61,167 nt of DNA from an uncultured Nitrospira sp. (GTDB taxonomy: Bacteria > Nitrospirota > Nitrospiria > Nitrospirales > Nitrospiraceae), in contig CABVSA010000013.1 of assembly GCA_902500805.1 (NCBI GenBank), positions 1 through 61,167 of the forward strand. Reading direction: 5' to 3'. Under the pieces are notes generated by a model that searched no databases, had not been told where the DNA came from, and saw only the letters and a program-made list of their open reading frames with translations. Below are positions 52,741 through 61,142 of this stretch, piece after piece. Position 1 is the stretch's first letter. Each line of letters starts with the position of its first letter. The translations under genes and the position numbers were made by a program.

Positions 52741-53187
52741 ATGCCAATCCCCGGCGTGCATATTGCGGCAGGATTGATGATGGGGCTTCTCGTGGTCGGT
52801 TCGGCTCTCGCGGACCAATCCCCGAGCCAGGCTCCGTATGGGGCAGGAGATGACAGCAAGCCTCGCGGGGTCATCGGGATCTCTCTCCAGGTGGGGGCTG
52901 AGCGGATCGGAGATCCAGCCATCCTGTATGTCGGCATGGTTCATCCTGAGGGACCAGCTCAGCAGGCGGGTCTCGGGCATGGGGATGAAGTCGTGAGTAT
53001 TGATGGAACACCGGTGAAGGGAAAACGGTATGAGGAAGTGGTCGGTATGATTCGAGGAGAGCCAGGAACCGCCGTGAAAGTCGGCGTGAAGGGGGAAAAC
53101 GGTCTTCGTGAGCTGTCGATCACGCGTGTGGCCGGCGACAAGCTCCCGAAAGGACCGACAGGATCGCATGGCAGTCCGGCGCGATAA
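52741..53187 (+). CDS. Secreted PDZ-domain protein
   Basis: A 148-residue protein with signal peptide, then a single PDZ domain (GVIGISLQVG, LYVGMVHPEGPAQQAGLGHGDEVVSIDG, EEVVGMIRGEPGTAVKVGV). No protease domain. AACAGGAGGTGCGCTT precedes the ATG. Starts a run of closely spaced genes through photolyase and the DUF523-DUF1722 gene; probably a periplasmic adaptor. Confidence 0.8.
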   Translation: MPIPGVHIAAGLMMGLLVVGSALADQSPSQAPYGAGDDSKPRGVIGISLQVGAERIGDPAILYVGMVHPEGPAQQAGLGHGDEVVSIDGTPVKGKRYEEVVGMIRGEPGTAVKVGVKGENGLRELSITRVAGDKLPKGPTGSHGSPAR

Positions 53188-53211
53188 CTATTGATGGAAT
53201 AGGACAGGCTC

Positions 53212-54657
53212 ATGCGTGGAATCGTCTGGTTCAGAAGAGATCTTCGCCTCGCTGATCAACCCGCTCTGACGACTGCCTGTGAGGAATGCAACGAGATCAT
53301 CCCGCTGTTTGTGTTTGCTGAACCGTTGCTGCAGTCGAAGGAATTTGGATCAGCCTGTGTGAACTTTATGCTGGGATGCTTGGATGAGCTCCAAGCATCC
53401 CTCACTGCACTCGGACTGCCTCTGCAGTGGCGACGAGGGTGCCAAGTAGACGAAGTCTTTCGAGCAGCCCTCGAATGGGAAGTCGATGCAGTGTATTGGA
53501 ACCGAGATTATGAGCCGCGCGCACTGCTGCGAGATCAGGCTGTTCAGGAACGACTGGCTCGTGAAGGCATTGCCGCGAAGACCTTCAAAGACCACGTGGT
53601 CTTTGAGGCAGAGGAAGTACGTGGTGCCACCGGCGAACCGATGCAACGCTATAGTGCCTATCGTGCTCGATGGTGGGCCAAGTGGCATGCGGTCAAACCA
53701 ACGGTCCAGCCTGTCCCCCATCTCTCGATGACCACGAGGAAAGCTGTCAGGTTGTCCTTATCGCCGCTTCCAACAGCCGAGGAGCTGGGCTACGAACGCC
53801 TGGTCCCGTGGGTTGCCCCGGGAGAGGGTCATGCCCGCGAACAATTGCGTTGGTTCGTCGAGGGTCCTATCCACCGGTATACCGATGGTCGGAATCGTCC
53901 CGCAATCGAAGGGAGTGCAAAGTTGTCCCCGCACTTTCGATTCGGGACACTTTCCCTAAAGGAAGCGGTGCAGATCGCCCTGAAAAGCCTGTCCGGAAGA
54001 GGACCGGTCTCTCGGACGGATGTCCTGACCTGGATCGATGAACTGATCTGGCGTGAGTTCTTTCACCAGGTCTTAGCGGCATTTCCGCATGTGGTTGACG
54101 GGCCATTTCGCCAGACGGTCGTGCCACCGTCACGGGACCCTGGCCCGGAGCGGGACGTCTTGTTCCAGGCTTGGTGCGGCGGACGGACGGGGTATCCGAT
54201 TGTGGATGCCGGGATGCGGCAACTCAATCAGACAGGCTGGATGCACAACCGTGTCCGCATGATCGTGGCGTCCTTTCTGATCAAGGACCTTCGGATCGAC
54301 TGGCAGAGTGGTGAGCAGTACTTTATGCGCCACCTGCTCGACGCGGATGTGGCGGCCAACAATGGGAATTGGCAATGGTGTGCGTCGACCGGGACTGATA
54401 GCATGCCGGGCTATCGAATTTTCAACCCAGCGCTTCAGAGCAAGAAGTTCGACCCTGACGGGGTCTATATCCGCCGCTATGTTCCTGAACTCGCCCATGT
54501 ATCGGCGAAGAGAATTCATGAGCCGCATCTCATGACCGCAGATGAACAGGTTCTGGCTGGATGCCGAATCGGGACAGATTACCCTGTTCCGGTGGTGGAT
54601 CATCAACGTGCGCGTCAGGAATATCTCAATCTTGGGAAGCAAGAGGCAGCGAGATGA
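53212..54657 (+). CDS. phrB: Deoxyribodipyrimidine (CPD) photolyase, class I
   Basis: A 481-residue photolyase. The N-terminal antenna domain opens IVWFRRDLRLADQPAL; the C-terminal FAD domain has LIWREFF, TGYPIVDAGMRQL, TGWMHNRVRMIVASFL and GNWQWCAS with the WQW at residues 387-389. It repairs cyclobutane pyrimidine dimers using blue light. A classic member of light-induced CarH/LitR regulons. The stop overlaps the next gene (ATGA). Confidence 0.95.
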   Translation: MRGIVWFRRDLRLADQPALTTACEECNEIIPLFVFAEPLLQSKEFGSACVNFMLGCLDELQASLTALGLPLQWRRGCQVDEVFRAALEWEVDAVYWNRDYEPRALLRDQAVQERLAREGIAAKTFKDHVVFEAEEVRGATGEPMQRYSAYRARWWAKWHAVKPTVQPVPHLSMTTRKAVRLSLSPLPTAEELGYERLVPWVAPGEGHAREQLRWFVEGPIHRYTDGRNRPAIEGSAKLSPHFRFGTLSLKEAVQIALKSLSGRGPVSRTDVLTWIDELIWREFFHQVLAAFPHVVDGPFRQTVVPPSRDPGPERDVLFQAWCGGRTGYPIVDAGMRQLNQTGWMHNRVRMIVASFLIKDLRIDWQSGEQYFMRHLLDADVAANNGNWQWCASTGTDSMPGYRIFNPALQSKKFDPDGVYIRRYVPELAHVSAKRIHEPHLMTADEQVLAGCRIGTDYPVPVVDHQRARQEYLNLGKQEAAR

Positions 54658-55607
54658 GGGCGTCCCCGATTCGCATTGGAATCAGTCGGTGTCTGCTCGG
54701 AGATGAGGTTCGCTTCGATGGCGGACACAAGCAGGACCACTTCCTGACAGAGATTTTGGGTCAGTATGTCGAGTGGGTACCGGTCTGTCCTGAGGTAGAG
54801 GCGGGATTGGGGACCCCGAGAGAAGCCATGCGGCTGGTGGGCAATCCACGGCATCCCCGACTGTTGACGATCACGAGTAAGCACGATCACACTCCAGCCA
54901 TGGAGGCCATGATTGAGGAGCGCCTCGACTCTCTTGGTAAATTGAACCTCTCAGGGTTTGTCTTCAAGAAAGGCTCCCCCAGTTGCGGAGTTGAGCGAGT
55001 ACGCGTGTATACGGTCCAAGGGATGCCAAGCCACAGTGGATCCGGTCTGTTTGCTCATGCGTTTCGAGATACATTTCCCCTTATTCCTGTCGAAGAGGAG
55101 GGCCGACTCAGCGACCCGTCACTTCGTGAGAACTTCATCGAGCGGGTGTTTTGCTATCGTCGGCTGCAAGACCTGTTGCACAATGGGTTCAACAGACAGG
55201 AGCTGATTCGCTTTCACACGATCCACAAGTATTTGCTGTTATCCCATAGCCCACAACACTACAACACGATGGGACAGCTGGTCGCTCAGGCAGAACGGTA
55301 TCGCCCTAAGGATCTGACGGTGAAGTACGCCGAGCTTTTTATGAAGACGTTGTCGGTGCGAACGACAGTGAGCAAACACGTCAATGTCTTGCAACATGTC
55401 CTGGGCCATTTCAAGAAGCGATTGGACTCGCGTGAAAAGACCGAGCTGTTGGGCGTAGTCAGTGACTATCATCATGGGCTGACACCCTTGATTGTTCCGT
55501 TAACCTTGATCAAGCACTATGTCCATATATTCGACATGAGCTACATCCGTGACCAGGTGTATCTCAATCCACACCCCAAGGAACTGATGTTGCGGAATCA
55601 CGTGTAG
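54654..55607 (+). CDS. DUF523-DUF1722 fusion protein (YbgA-like)
   Basis: A 317-residue protein: N-terminal DUF523 (IGISRCLLGDEVRFDGGHK, VCPEVEAGLGTPRE, GFVFKKGSPSCG with three conserved cysteines) and C-terminal DUF1722 (YAELFMKTLSVRTTVSKHVNVLQH). The DUF523 cysteines suggest an Fe-S or metal site. Such fusions are frequent neighbours of photolyase in light-inducible loci and are proposed to act in tRNA or DNA stress, without proof. ATG 54654 overlaps the photolyase stop. Confidence 0.88.
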   Translation: MRASPIRIGISRCLLGDEVRFDGGHKQDHFLTEILGQYVEWVPVCPEVEAGLGTPREAMRLVGNPRHPRLLTITSKHDHTPAMEAMIEERLDSLGKLNLSGFVFKKGSPSCGVERVRVYTVQGMPSHSGSGLFAHAFRDTFPLIPVEEEGRLSDPSLRENFIERVFCYRRLQDLLHNGFNRQELIRFHTIHKYLLLSHSPQHYNTMGQLVAQAERYRPKDLTVKYAELFMKTLSVRTTVSKHVNVLQHVLGHFKKRLDSREKTELLGVVSDYHHGLTPLIVPLTLIKHYVHIFDMSYIRDQVYLNPHPKELMLRNHV

Positions 55608-55619
55608 AAAGGGACTCCC

Positions 55620-55988
55620 ATGCCGCATGTTGTCATCGAAGCAGCCGGAGATCTTCAGGCGTTGTATCAGAATTTCACCCCGATTCTTCAGCGGACGGGA
55701 GGAGAGATACTCAAGATTCAAGAGTTCTACCTGTCCAGAAGCGGCAAAGAGGCGTTATTGGAGGCGGTCGCAATCGACCAAGGGACCGCAAACAATTTTT
55801 TTGTCCAGCTGAAGTTGCACGAGAGCGCCATCACGGTTCGATTGCTGCCTGCCACGGATCCTGAGAAGACGCCTGCAGTCAAGAAAGTGATGGCTCTTGT
55901 GGCAAAGTTTATTCGGACGGTGTACCCGGAGAGTCGCTATGGGAAGACCAATCTCCAGGAATACTTGACCACAATAGACTCCGTGTGA
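55620..55988 (+). CDS. Conserved hypothetical protein
   Basis: A 122-residue soluble protein (VVIEAAGDLQALYQNF; GGEILKIQEFYLSRSGKEALLEAVAID; KKVMALVAKFIRTVYPES). Alternating strands and helices, no cysteines, no known motif. AAAGGGACTCCC precedes ATG 55620, 12 bp after the DUF523-DUF1722 stop, so in the photolyase operon. Role unknown. Confidence 0.65.
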   Translation: MPHVVIEAAGDLQALYQNFTPILQRTGGEILKIQEFYLSRSGKEALLEAVAIDQGTANNFFVQLKLHESAITVRLLPATDPEKTPAVKKVMALVAKFIRTVYPESRYGKTNLQEYLTTIDSV

Positions 55989-56082
55989 GCGTGGTCAGCC
56001 CATCCGCGTTGGGTTGGGGTAACCCCTGTTCCCTTTTCTGATGGGGTGAAATCTCACGCAGATACGGGGCAAAGGAGAATGT

Positions 56083-56820
56083 ATGAAATCATGGAGAGTA
56101 GCGTGGCTATGCGTCATCAGCTTTGGGATCAGTGGTGCAGGGCTGTCCACCGCCTTCGCGGAAGAGGGCTTGTTTGGGACACCAAAAGGAACAGAGGGCA
56201 CCAGGATTTTCAAAGCCACCGAGCACCCCTCCTACAGCGGCAAGTTCAGGCTTAAGGGTGGTGCGCCATTCTTGATCGGCGGCATGAAGGATCAATCTCC
56301 CTGGGACCATCTCGATTATGCCGGTAAACATCTCGCTCCGGTACAGGGCACGATTGAGATCGAGGTCAATGAGGTGCTGAATAGCGGCCGAGTGATGGCG
56401 CAGTTCACGGAAGAATCGGATCACTATCGGATTGTGTTTGACCGGTTCGCCGGGAAACAGCCGTTCCATGATGGTGGAATTGCCACGCGGGTCTATGAGC
56501 ACGGCGATTCGAACAACGGCGATCCGCTCTATCCCAAAACCTGGTTGTACTTGGCAGGCTGGGGAACCGCCACCGTCTTCAAGAATGATGAGGTGCTGTA
56601 TAAGGACTATGACGCCCATTTTATGGTGATGGAACGATCCCGGGATCCTGACACCCATCAGGTTCAGTATCCTGTGAAACGCATGCTGCCGGGAGGTGAG
56701 ACCGATCCAGCGGGAATGGAAATTGATCTGTGGGTCCGATCCAAAGAGCAGAACCCCAAGAACTTTCCACCCTATGAGACTTTTCTCCATCTCTGTTGGG
56801 AAGAAGTCACATGGCGTTGA
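56083..56820 (+). CDS. Secreted beta-rich protein, unknown
   Basis: A 245-residue protein with a clear signal peptide (cleavage after STAFA). The mature part is beta-rich and Gly/Tyr-rich (FRLKGGAPFLIGGM, HLDYAGKHLAPVQG, RIVFDRFAGKQPFHDGGIAT, LYLAGWGTATVFKND) without a recognised catalytic motif. AGGAGAATGT precedes the ATG. Its last 10 bases overlap the next secreted-protein gene. No assignment possible. Confidence 0.65.
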   Translation: MKSWRVAWLCVISFGISGAGLSTAFAEEGLFGTPKGTEGTRIFKATEHPSYSGKFRLKGGAPFLIGGMKDQSPWDHLDYAGKHLAPVQGTIEIEVNEVLNSGRVMAQFTEESDHYRIVFDRFAGKQPFHDGGIATRVYEHGDSNNGDPLYPKTWLYLAGWGTATVFKNDEVLYKDYDAHFMVMERSRDPDTHQVQYPVKRMLPGGETDPAGMEIDLWVRSKEQNPKNFPPYETFLHLCWEEVTWR

Positions 56821-57509
56821 GCGTCCACAAATACGTGCTATCTTCTCTCAACCCATCGGTGTGGGTTGGGTGCCTCATGTGGGTGTTGGTGCTCCTATTC
56901 GGCTCGACACCGTCCGTTGCATCAGAAGTTCAGGTCTGGAATTTTGATCAGGACAACCCGAACAGGGTCCCCGCCGGTTTCCATATCGGGATCCTATTCG
57001 ATGGGCGAGCAGCCGGAGACTGGCAAGTGATCCCAGCGGAAAATCCTGTCAGCCCACCGAACGTGTTGGCCCAGCTTCAAGGGAAGGGAGCCGAGCATGC
57101 GTACAAACTTGTTCTTGTGCAAGGTACGGAGGCCGAAGATATCAACTTGAGCGTCAGGCTCTTACCCATTGCCGGGAAGGCCGATATGGGGGGTGGCCTC
57201 ATTTGGCGAGCGGCAGATGATCGTAACTACTACCTTGTGCGAGCCAATCCACTAGAGCAGAACATCCGGATCTATCGGGTCGTCAACGGTGTACGGCACA
57301 TGATTCAAAACTTTGACCATGTGATCGACATACGCCGCTGGCATCGCCTACACGTCCAGATGCGCGGGTGCGATGTTCATGTCTGGTTTGATGAGCAGGA
57401 GGTGTTTACACTCTGCGAGCGAACATTTGCCAGGGGGCGTGTCGGGCTGTGGACCAAGTCCGATGCGGTTACGTATTTTGATGATTTACACCTAGAAGTG
57501 GCGCGGTGA
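56811..57509 (+). CDS. Secreted jelly-roll (DUF1080/LamG-like) protein
   Basis: About 232 residues: a signal peptide or single N-terminal helix (VGCLMWVLVLLFGSTPSVAS), then a beta-sandwich pattern (FDGRAAGDWQVIP, GGLIWRAADDRNYYLVRANPLEQNIRIYRV, WHRLHVQMRGCDVHVWFD, GRVGLWTKSDAVTYFDDLHLEV). The RNYYLVR ... GLWTKSDA ... FDDL arrangement is that of DUF1080/GH16-like jelly rolls, which bind sugars. It overlaps the upstream secreted-protein gene. Confidence 0.7.
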   Translation: MALSVHKYVLSSLNPSVWVGCLMWVLVLLFGSTPSVASEVQVWNFDQDNPNRVPAGFHIGILFDGRAAGDWQVIPAENPVSPPNVLAQLQGKGAEHAYKLVLVQGTEAEDINLSVRLLPIAGKADMGGGLIWRAADDRNYYLVRANPLEQNIRIYRVVNGVRHMIQNFDHVIDIRRWHRLHVQMRGCDVHVWFDEQEVFTLCERTFARGRVGLWTKSDAVTYFDDLHLEVAR

Positions 57510-57593
57510 AGTGTGTAGTAAAGAATTGGTCAGTCGTTCCATAATTGCACGGCCACGAAACGCCGTGCCTCTACGTCGAAGGAGACGAAACTC

Positions 57594-58103
57594 ATGAGTG
57601 ATTCGATGAAGGGGGTTGTTTTGGTAGGTCATGGCGGTATTCCCAAAGACTGCCCGCAAGAACTGGTGACGAAGTTAAAACGGTTAGAAGGTCAACGGCG
57701 TGCGGCGAAACAGCCTCCATCCCAGGAAGAACTTGAGTTGGACCAGAAGATCCGTCATTGGCCACGGACTAAAGCAACCGATCCCTACCAATCGGGGCTG
57801 GAGGCCGTGGGGGCTGCGCTGCGCGCACACCTGAATGGTGTCTTGTTTGCCATGGCCTACAACGAATTCTGCGCACCGACATTGGAAGAAGCCGTGGAGG
57901 ATTTGGTGAAACAAGGCGCGACATCAATCACCGTGTTGACGACGATGTTCACGCCGGGCGGCTCTCATTCGGAAGTCGAGATACCTGAGATTTTGGATCA
58001 CTTACGGCCGTTGTATCCCACTGTTGACCTGCGCTATGCCTGGCCGTTCGATTTGCAGCTGATCGCGAAGACCCTATCAGAGCAGTTGCGGAGCTGGTCG
58101 TGA
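57594..58103 (+). CDS. CbiX/SirB-like sirohydrochlorin chelatase
   Basis: A 169-residue single-domain chelatase: VVLVGHGGIPKDCP (first metal His), MAYNEFCAPTLEEAVEDLV and the second His in TPGGSHSEVEIPEIL. These are the CbiX-type motifs for inserting Co or Fe into sirohydrochlorin. GGAGACGAAACTC precedes ATG 57594. Cobalt insertion would feed the B12 that the CarH-like receptor needs, a link by context only. An insert (QRRAAKQPPSQEEL) lengthens the N-terminal part. Confidence 0.82.
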   Translation: MSDSMKGVVLVGHGGIPKDCPQELVTKLKRLEGQRRAAKQPPSQEELELDQKIRHWPRTKATDPYQSGLEAVGAALRAHLNGVLFAMAYNEFCAPTLEEAVEDLVKQGATSITVLTTMFTPGGSHSEVEIPEILDHLRPLYPTVDLRYAWPFDLQLIAKTLSEQLRSWS

Positions 58104-58188
58104 CATCGCCTTCGACGACAAGGCGGGGAAGCCTGACTGTCGGGCACACGTTCTGTCCAGAGTGTCTCAAGAAATGAAATAATTCACC

Positions 58189-59439
58189 ATGCCTTCAACT
58201 CCCAATGTACTTATTATCGGCGCCGGGCTTGCCGGATTGGCCTGTGCGCGTCGTCTGACGAACGCCGGCTTCACGTGCACGGTCCTTGAAGCGTCCGACG
58301 GCATCGGGGGGCGTGTCCGCACGGATCGTATTGAGGGATTTCAACTCGATCGCGGATTTCAGGTTTTTCTTGCCGGCTATCCAGAAGCGCGTGAGACGCT
58401 GGACTATCCCGCATTGGAGCTCATGCCGTTTCATGCCGGAGCTCTCATTCGTCGCGACGGACGCTTTCACGTGATGAGCGATCCCTTTCGTAGGCCGCAA
58501 GGCCTTCCACAGATGTTACTTAGCCCCATCGGTTCGCTTGCCGACAATGTGAGGATGCTGCGTATGCGTCGGGACGCCTTGCAGCAGCGCCTGTGCTCTG
58601 CAGTGAGAGACCCTGCCCAGCCGACTCGTGATGTGTTGCAGACCTATGACTTTTCTGACGCAATGGTGAGGCATTTCTTCCGACCGTTTCTCTGCGGCGT
58701 GTTCTTGGAGTCGGAATTGAACACGCCTTGTTGGATTTTTGAAGTGGTCTGGGCTGCGTTCTGCCGAGGAGTCACCGCCTTACCACGAGATGGTATGGGC
58801 GCTATCGCACAACAGCTCACGGCTACGTTGCCTCCGGAGGCAATTCGTTTGAAACAAGCCGTCCAACAGATTCAGGGCTCGAACGTGGTGCTGGAATCAG
58901 GAGAATCGCTCACGGCGGATGTGCTAGTGGTGGCGACGGATGACGCGACCGCGGCCCGCTTGCGTGGGGAGGACAAACCAATTACCCCAGCTCGTGGCTC
59001 AGTGACGCTCTATTTTGATGCGTCAGCTGCTCCGCAGCGCGGCCCCTGGCTGATACTAAACGGGGACGATGATGGGGTGGTCCGAACGGTCTGTGTCCTC
59101 AGTGAAGCGGCGCCTTCGTACGCGCCGCCCGGGCGGGCTTTGATCTCAGTGACGGCGACTGAGCAGATCGATCTGCACGGTGATATTTCGCAAGCGGTAC
59201 GACGACATCTGCAATCTTGGTTTGGCTCGCAAGTCAACGAGTGGCGCCATCTGAGGACGGATCGCATTCAACGTGCGCTGCCTCCACTCGACGCGCTTTC
59301 AGCTGGGAACCACACCACCTCACCGCGTCTGGCCGCAGGGCTGTACCTTTGTGGGGATTACCGGGAAAGTGGGACACTCGATGGAGCCCTCCGGTCAGGA
59401 CGGAGAGCGGCTGAAGCGATACTGGATGACTACGCCTAG
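58189..59439 (+). CDS. FAD-dependent oxidoreductase (protoporphyrinogen oxidase/desaturase-like)
   Basis: A 416-residue flavin amine-oxidase fold protein with the dinucleotide loop LIIGAGLAGLACARRL, VLEASDGIGGRVRTD and a C-terminal GLYLCGDYRESGTLDGALRSGRRAAE FAD-binding motif. The family includes protoporphyrinogen oxidase HemY, carotenoid desaturases and polyamine oxidases; the substrate cannot be decided here. Following the chelatase, tetrapyrrole or isoprenoid metabolism is plausible. Confidence 0.85.
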   Translation: MPSTPNVLIIGAGLAGLACARRLTNAGFTCTVLEASDGIGGRVRTDRIEGFQLDRGFQVFLAGYPEARETLDYPALELMPFHAGALIRRDGRFHVMSDPFRRPQGLPQMLLSPIGSLADNVRMLRMRRDALQQRLCSAVRDPAQPTRDVLQTYDFSDAMVRHFFRPFLCGVFLESELNTPCWIFEVVWAAFCRGVTALPRDGMGAIAQQLTATLPPEAIRLKQAVQQIQGSNVVLESGESLTADVLVVATDDATAARLRGEDKPITPARGSVTLYFDASAAPQRGPWLILNGDDDGVVRTVCVLSEAAPSYAPPGRALISVTATEQIDLHGDISQAVRRHLQSWFGSQVNEWRHLRTDRIQRALPPLDALSAGNHTTSPRLAAGLYLCGDYRESGTLDGALRSGRRAAEAILDDYA

Positions 59440-59518
59440 TCGTGACGCAAGCCGTCGGTATATCCTTGATGCGTTTGGATCACGAGCCTGATATGCCGAG
59501 GATCCTGACCTCAAGTCT

Positions 59519-59944
59519 TCAACGCCCACAGGCGATTGTCATGAGCGCGGCAGTCGCCGTACCAGAGGCAGACGCAGCCAATTGGCCTGTGGCTCCAGTG
59601 GAGCGCCCTGCTGCTCCTGAACCCATGTGGTCGGCATACCATGTTGTTTTCACTGGTTGGCTTTTTCGGTTCTGACAGTCGTATTCCCGTACGGTGAGTT
59701 TTGAGAGCGCTGAGATGCCGCCTTCCGTTTGAGTTGTTCTATAGTCGAATAGATCCGACATCACGATGGTCTCGTCCGCCTTCCGAATACTGCCGTGATC
59801 CGCATAATAAATGTAGGTCTCCGTTTCTCCGATCTTGGTCCACTCCGCTGCGGTGCTTGGTGAGGAACCCGCTGGTGTTTCACCTCCTGTACAGGCTACC
59901 ATCAATCCACAACTCAGCACTGTCAGCACCAATAGTCGTTGCAT
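59519..59944 (-). CDS. Surface-adhesin E-like lipoprotein
   Basis: A 141-residue lipoprotein (lipobox MVACT, Cys18). The mature part reads WTKIGETETYIYYADHGSI, VMSDLFDYRT and REYDCQNRKSQPVKTTWY, the strand pattern of the adhesin-E/PE-like family (W-x-x-I ... YY-x-D ... DC). It begins one base after the stop of a related gene. Host adhesion is unlikely here; the fold name does not imply function. Confidence 0.7.
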   Translation of the reverse strand: MQRLLVLTVLSCGLMVACTGGETPAGSSPSTAAEWTKIGETETYIYYADHGSIRKADETIVMSDLFDYRTTQTEGGISALSKLTVREYDCQNRKSQPVKTTWYADHMGSGAAGRSTGATGQLAASASGTATAALMTIACGR

Positions 59945-59945
59945 G

Positions 59946-60386
59946 TTACCCTCCGCTATCTGGACGTAACGTCGATAGGACCGTACGACAGGCCACTTTC
60001 ATTTCTGCATCATCGTCGCTGCTCGGAATCACGCGGGACCACTCACGGGTGGCCGGCGCCGCGTAGAGGACCCTGCCTTGTGCCAAGCCTTGCGGGTAGT
60101 ACCGGACGTGGAGCGGTCGGCTTCTTCGTTGCTCACAATGATATTGCCGTTTGATCTTCAATGATCGGTAGGGACCGCCTGGAATGGCTCGCTCCACACG
60201 AAAGTCTCGAAGTGTCCAGAGGGTGACCGTCGGTCCCCACACCCCAATGCTCGTCATATTTACGTAGCGGTCGTATTTATGGGTTCCCCCGACTCGCACC
60301 CATTCATCCGCTGCCAGGCTGATAACTGGTGCCTGATGGAGAAAGAGACCGAGACCAAGACCGATCATGAGATGTAGCCGATTCAT
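59946..60386 (-). CDS. Surface-adhesin E-like secreted protein
   Basis: 146 residues with a signal peptide, then EWVRVGGTHKYDRYVNMTSI, TLWTLRDFRVE and QYHCEQRRSRPLHVRYY, the same domain type as the downstream protein although divergent. ATG 60386 chosen over GTG 60389. With 59519-59944 it forms a two-gene tandem duplication. Confidence 0.65.
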   Translation of the reverse strand: MNRLHLMIGLGLGLFLHQAPVISLAADEWVRVGGTHKYDRYVNMTSIGVWGPTVTLWTLRDFRVERAIPGGPYRSLKIKRQYHCEQRRSRPLHVRYYPQGLAQGRVLYAAPATREWSRVIPSSDDDAEMKVACRTVLSTLRPDSGG

Positions 60387-60419
60387 CACCGTCCGTCATT
60401 TCTTATTCGGCACGGAACA

Positions 60420-61040
60420 TCAGCTTGCCGCCAAGGCTCTCTCTACATCGGTCAGAATGGCAGGCGATAAGGGATTCATTCCGGGGTCATACTTCCCGAT
60501 GACGTTGCCGGAGCGATCGACCAGGTATTTCTGGAAGTTCCATGTCACACGGCCAGGGAACGCACTCTGCTCGGTTAAGTACCGATAGAGGGGATGTTTA
60601 TCTTTGCCGACCACGCTGATTTTCGAGAAGAGGGGAAAACTGACACTGTATTTTGTATAGCAGAATCCCTTAATTTCTTGATTCGTGCCGGGCTCTTGCT
60701 GCCCAAAGTCATTCGCCGGAAATGCCAGAACCTCGAACCCCTGTTCCTGATATCGCTCATAGATCTCCTGGAGGCCGGCGTACTGCGGCGTGTTTCCGCA
60801 CATGCTCGCGGTATTCACAATGAGCAGCACCTTGCCTTTGAATGTTTTGAGGTCGATAGGCCGGCCGTCAATATCAGGGAGGCGAAATCCATACAAAGGG
60901 GCCGCTGCGACATCAGTACGTGAGAGAGCAGTGGATTGTTTCTGGTTTGCATAGGTGTTCGAGGTTGAAAACGCAATGAGCCCCAGTCCGAGTAGTACAA
61001 CGCCCGAGAGGGGCAAGAGAGTTCTTGAGTAGTTCGGCAT
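60420..61040 (-). CDS. Glutathione peroxidase-family (thiol) peroxidase
   Basis: A 206-residue exported peroxidase with an N-terminal helix (LSGVVLLGLGLIAFS). The Cys form of the active site is NTASMCGNTPQY, with the Gln in FPANDFGQQEPG and the Trp-Asn in VTWNFQKYL. It should reduce peroxides, using thioredoxin-like donors if, like most Cys-GPx, it is not glutathione-dependent. AAAGGAGTGCTCAGC precedes ATG 61040. Its promoter lies inside the CarH-like operator at 61095-61142, so it is a predicted member of the light regulon. Confidence 0.9.
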   Translation of the reverse strand: MPNYSRTLLPLSGVVLLGLGLIAFSTSNTYANQKQSTALSRTDVAAAPLYGFRLPDIDGRPIDLKTFKGKVLLIVNTASMCGNTPQYAGLQEIYERYQEQGFEVLAFPANDFGQQEPGTNQEIKGFCYTKYSVSFPLFSKISVVGKDKHPLYRYLTEQSAFPGRVTWNFQKYLVDRSGNVIGKYDPGMNPLSPAILTDVERALAAS

Positions 61041-61094
61041 GCTGAGCACTCCTTTCCATGGCAGGCAGAGGCTTGCTGGTTGTAAGGATATAGG

Positions 61095-61142
61095 TTATGT
61101 CCATAGTTTGTCAATATATAAGTTGACAAACTATGGACATAA
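61095..61142. promoter_or_regulatory. Divergent promoter with perfect 20 bp CarH-like operator palindrome (locus 3)
   Basis: TTATGTCCATAGTTTGTCAA (61095-61114) and its exact inverse TTGACAAACTATGGACATAA (61123-61142), separated by TATATAAG. The half-site differs from locus 1 (TTGACAAACATTGGAC) at two bases. On the minus strand TTGACA plus TATATC 16 bp on makes the peroxidase promoter, about 55 bp from its start. A plus-strand gene beyond the window end is probably controlled too. The -35 boxes are 8 bp apart, 11 bp less than at loci 1 and 2. Confidence 0.75.

Noticed and set aside
45315..61094. Further operator copies inside the plus-strand array
   Set aside because: I looked for TTGGAC/GTCCAA with a nearby TTGAC/GTCAA and found no convincing extra site, so control of the photolyase sub-block by this regulator rests on read-through or unseen sites.
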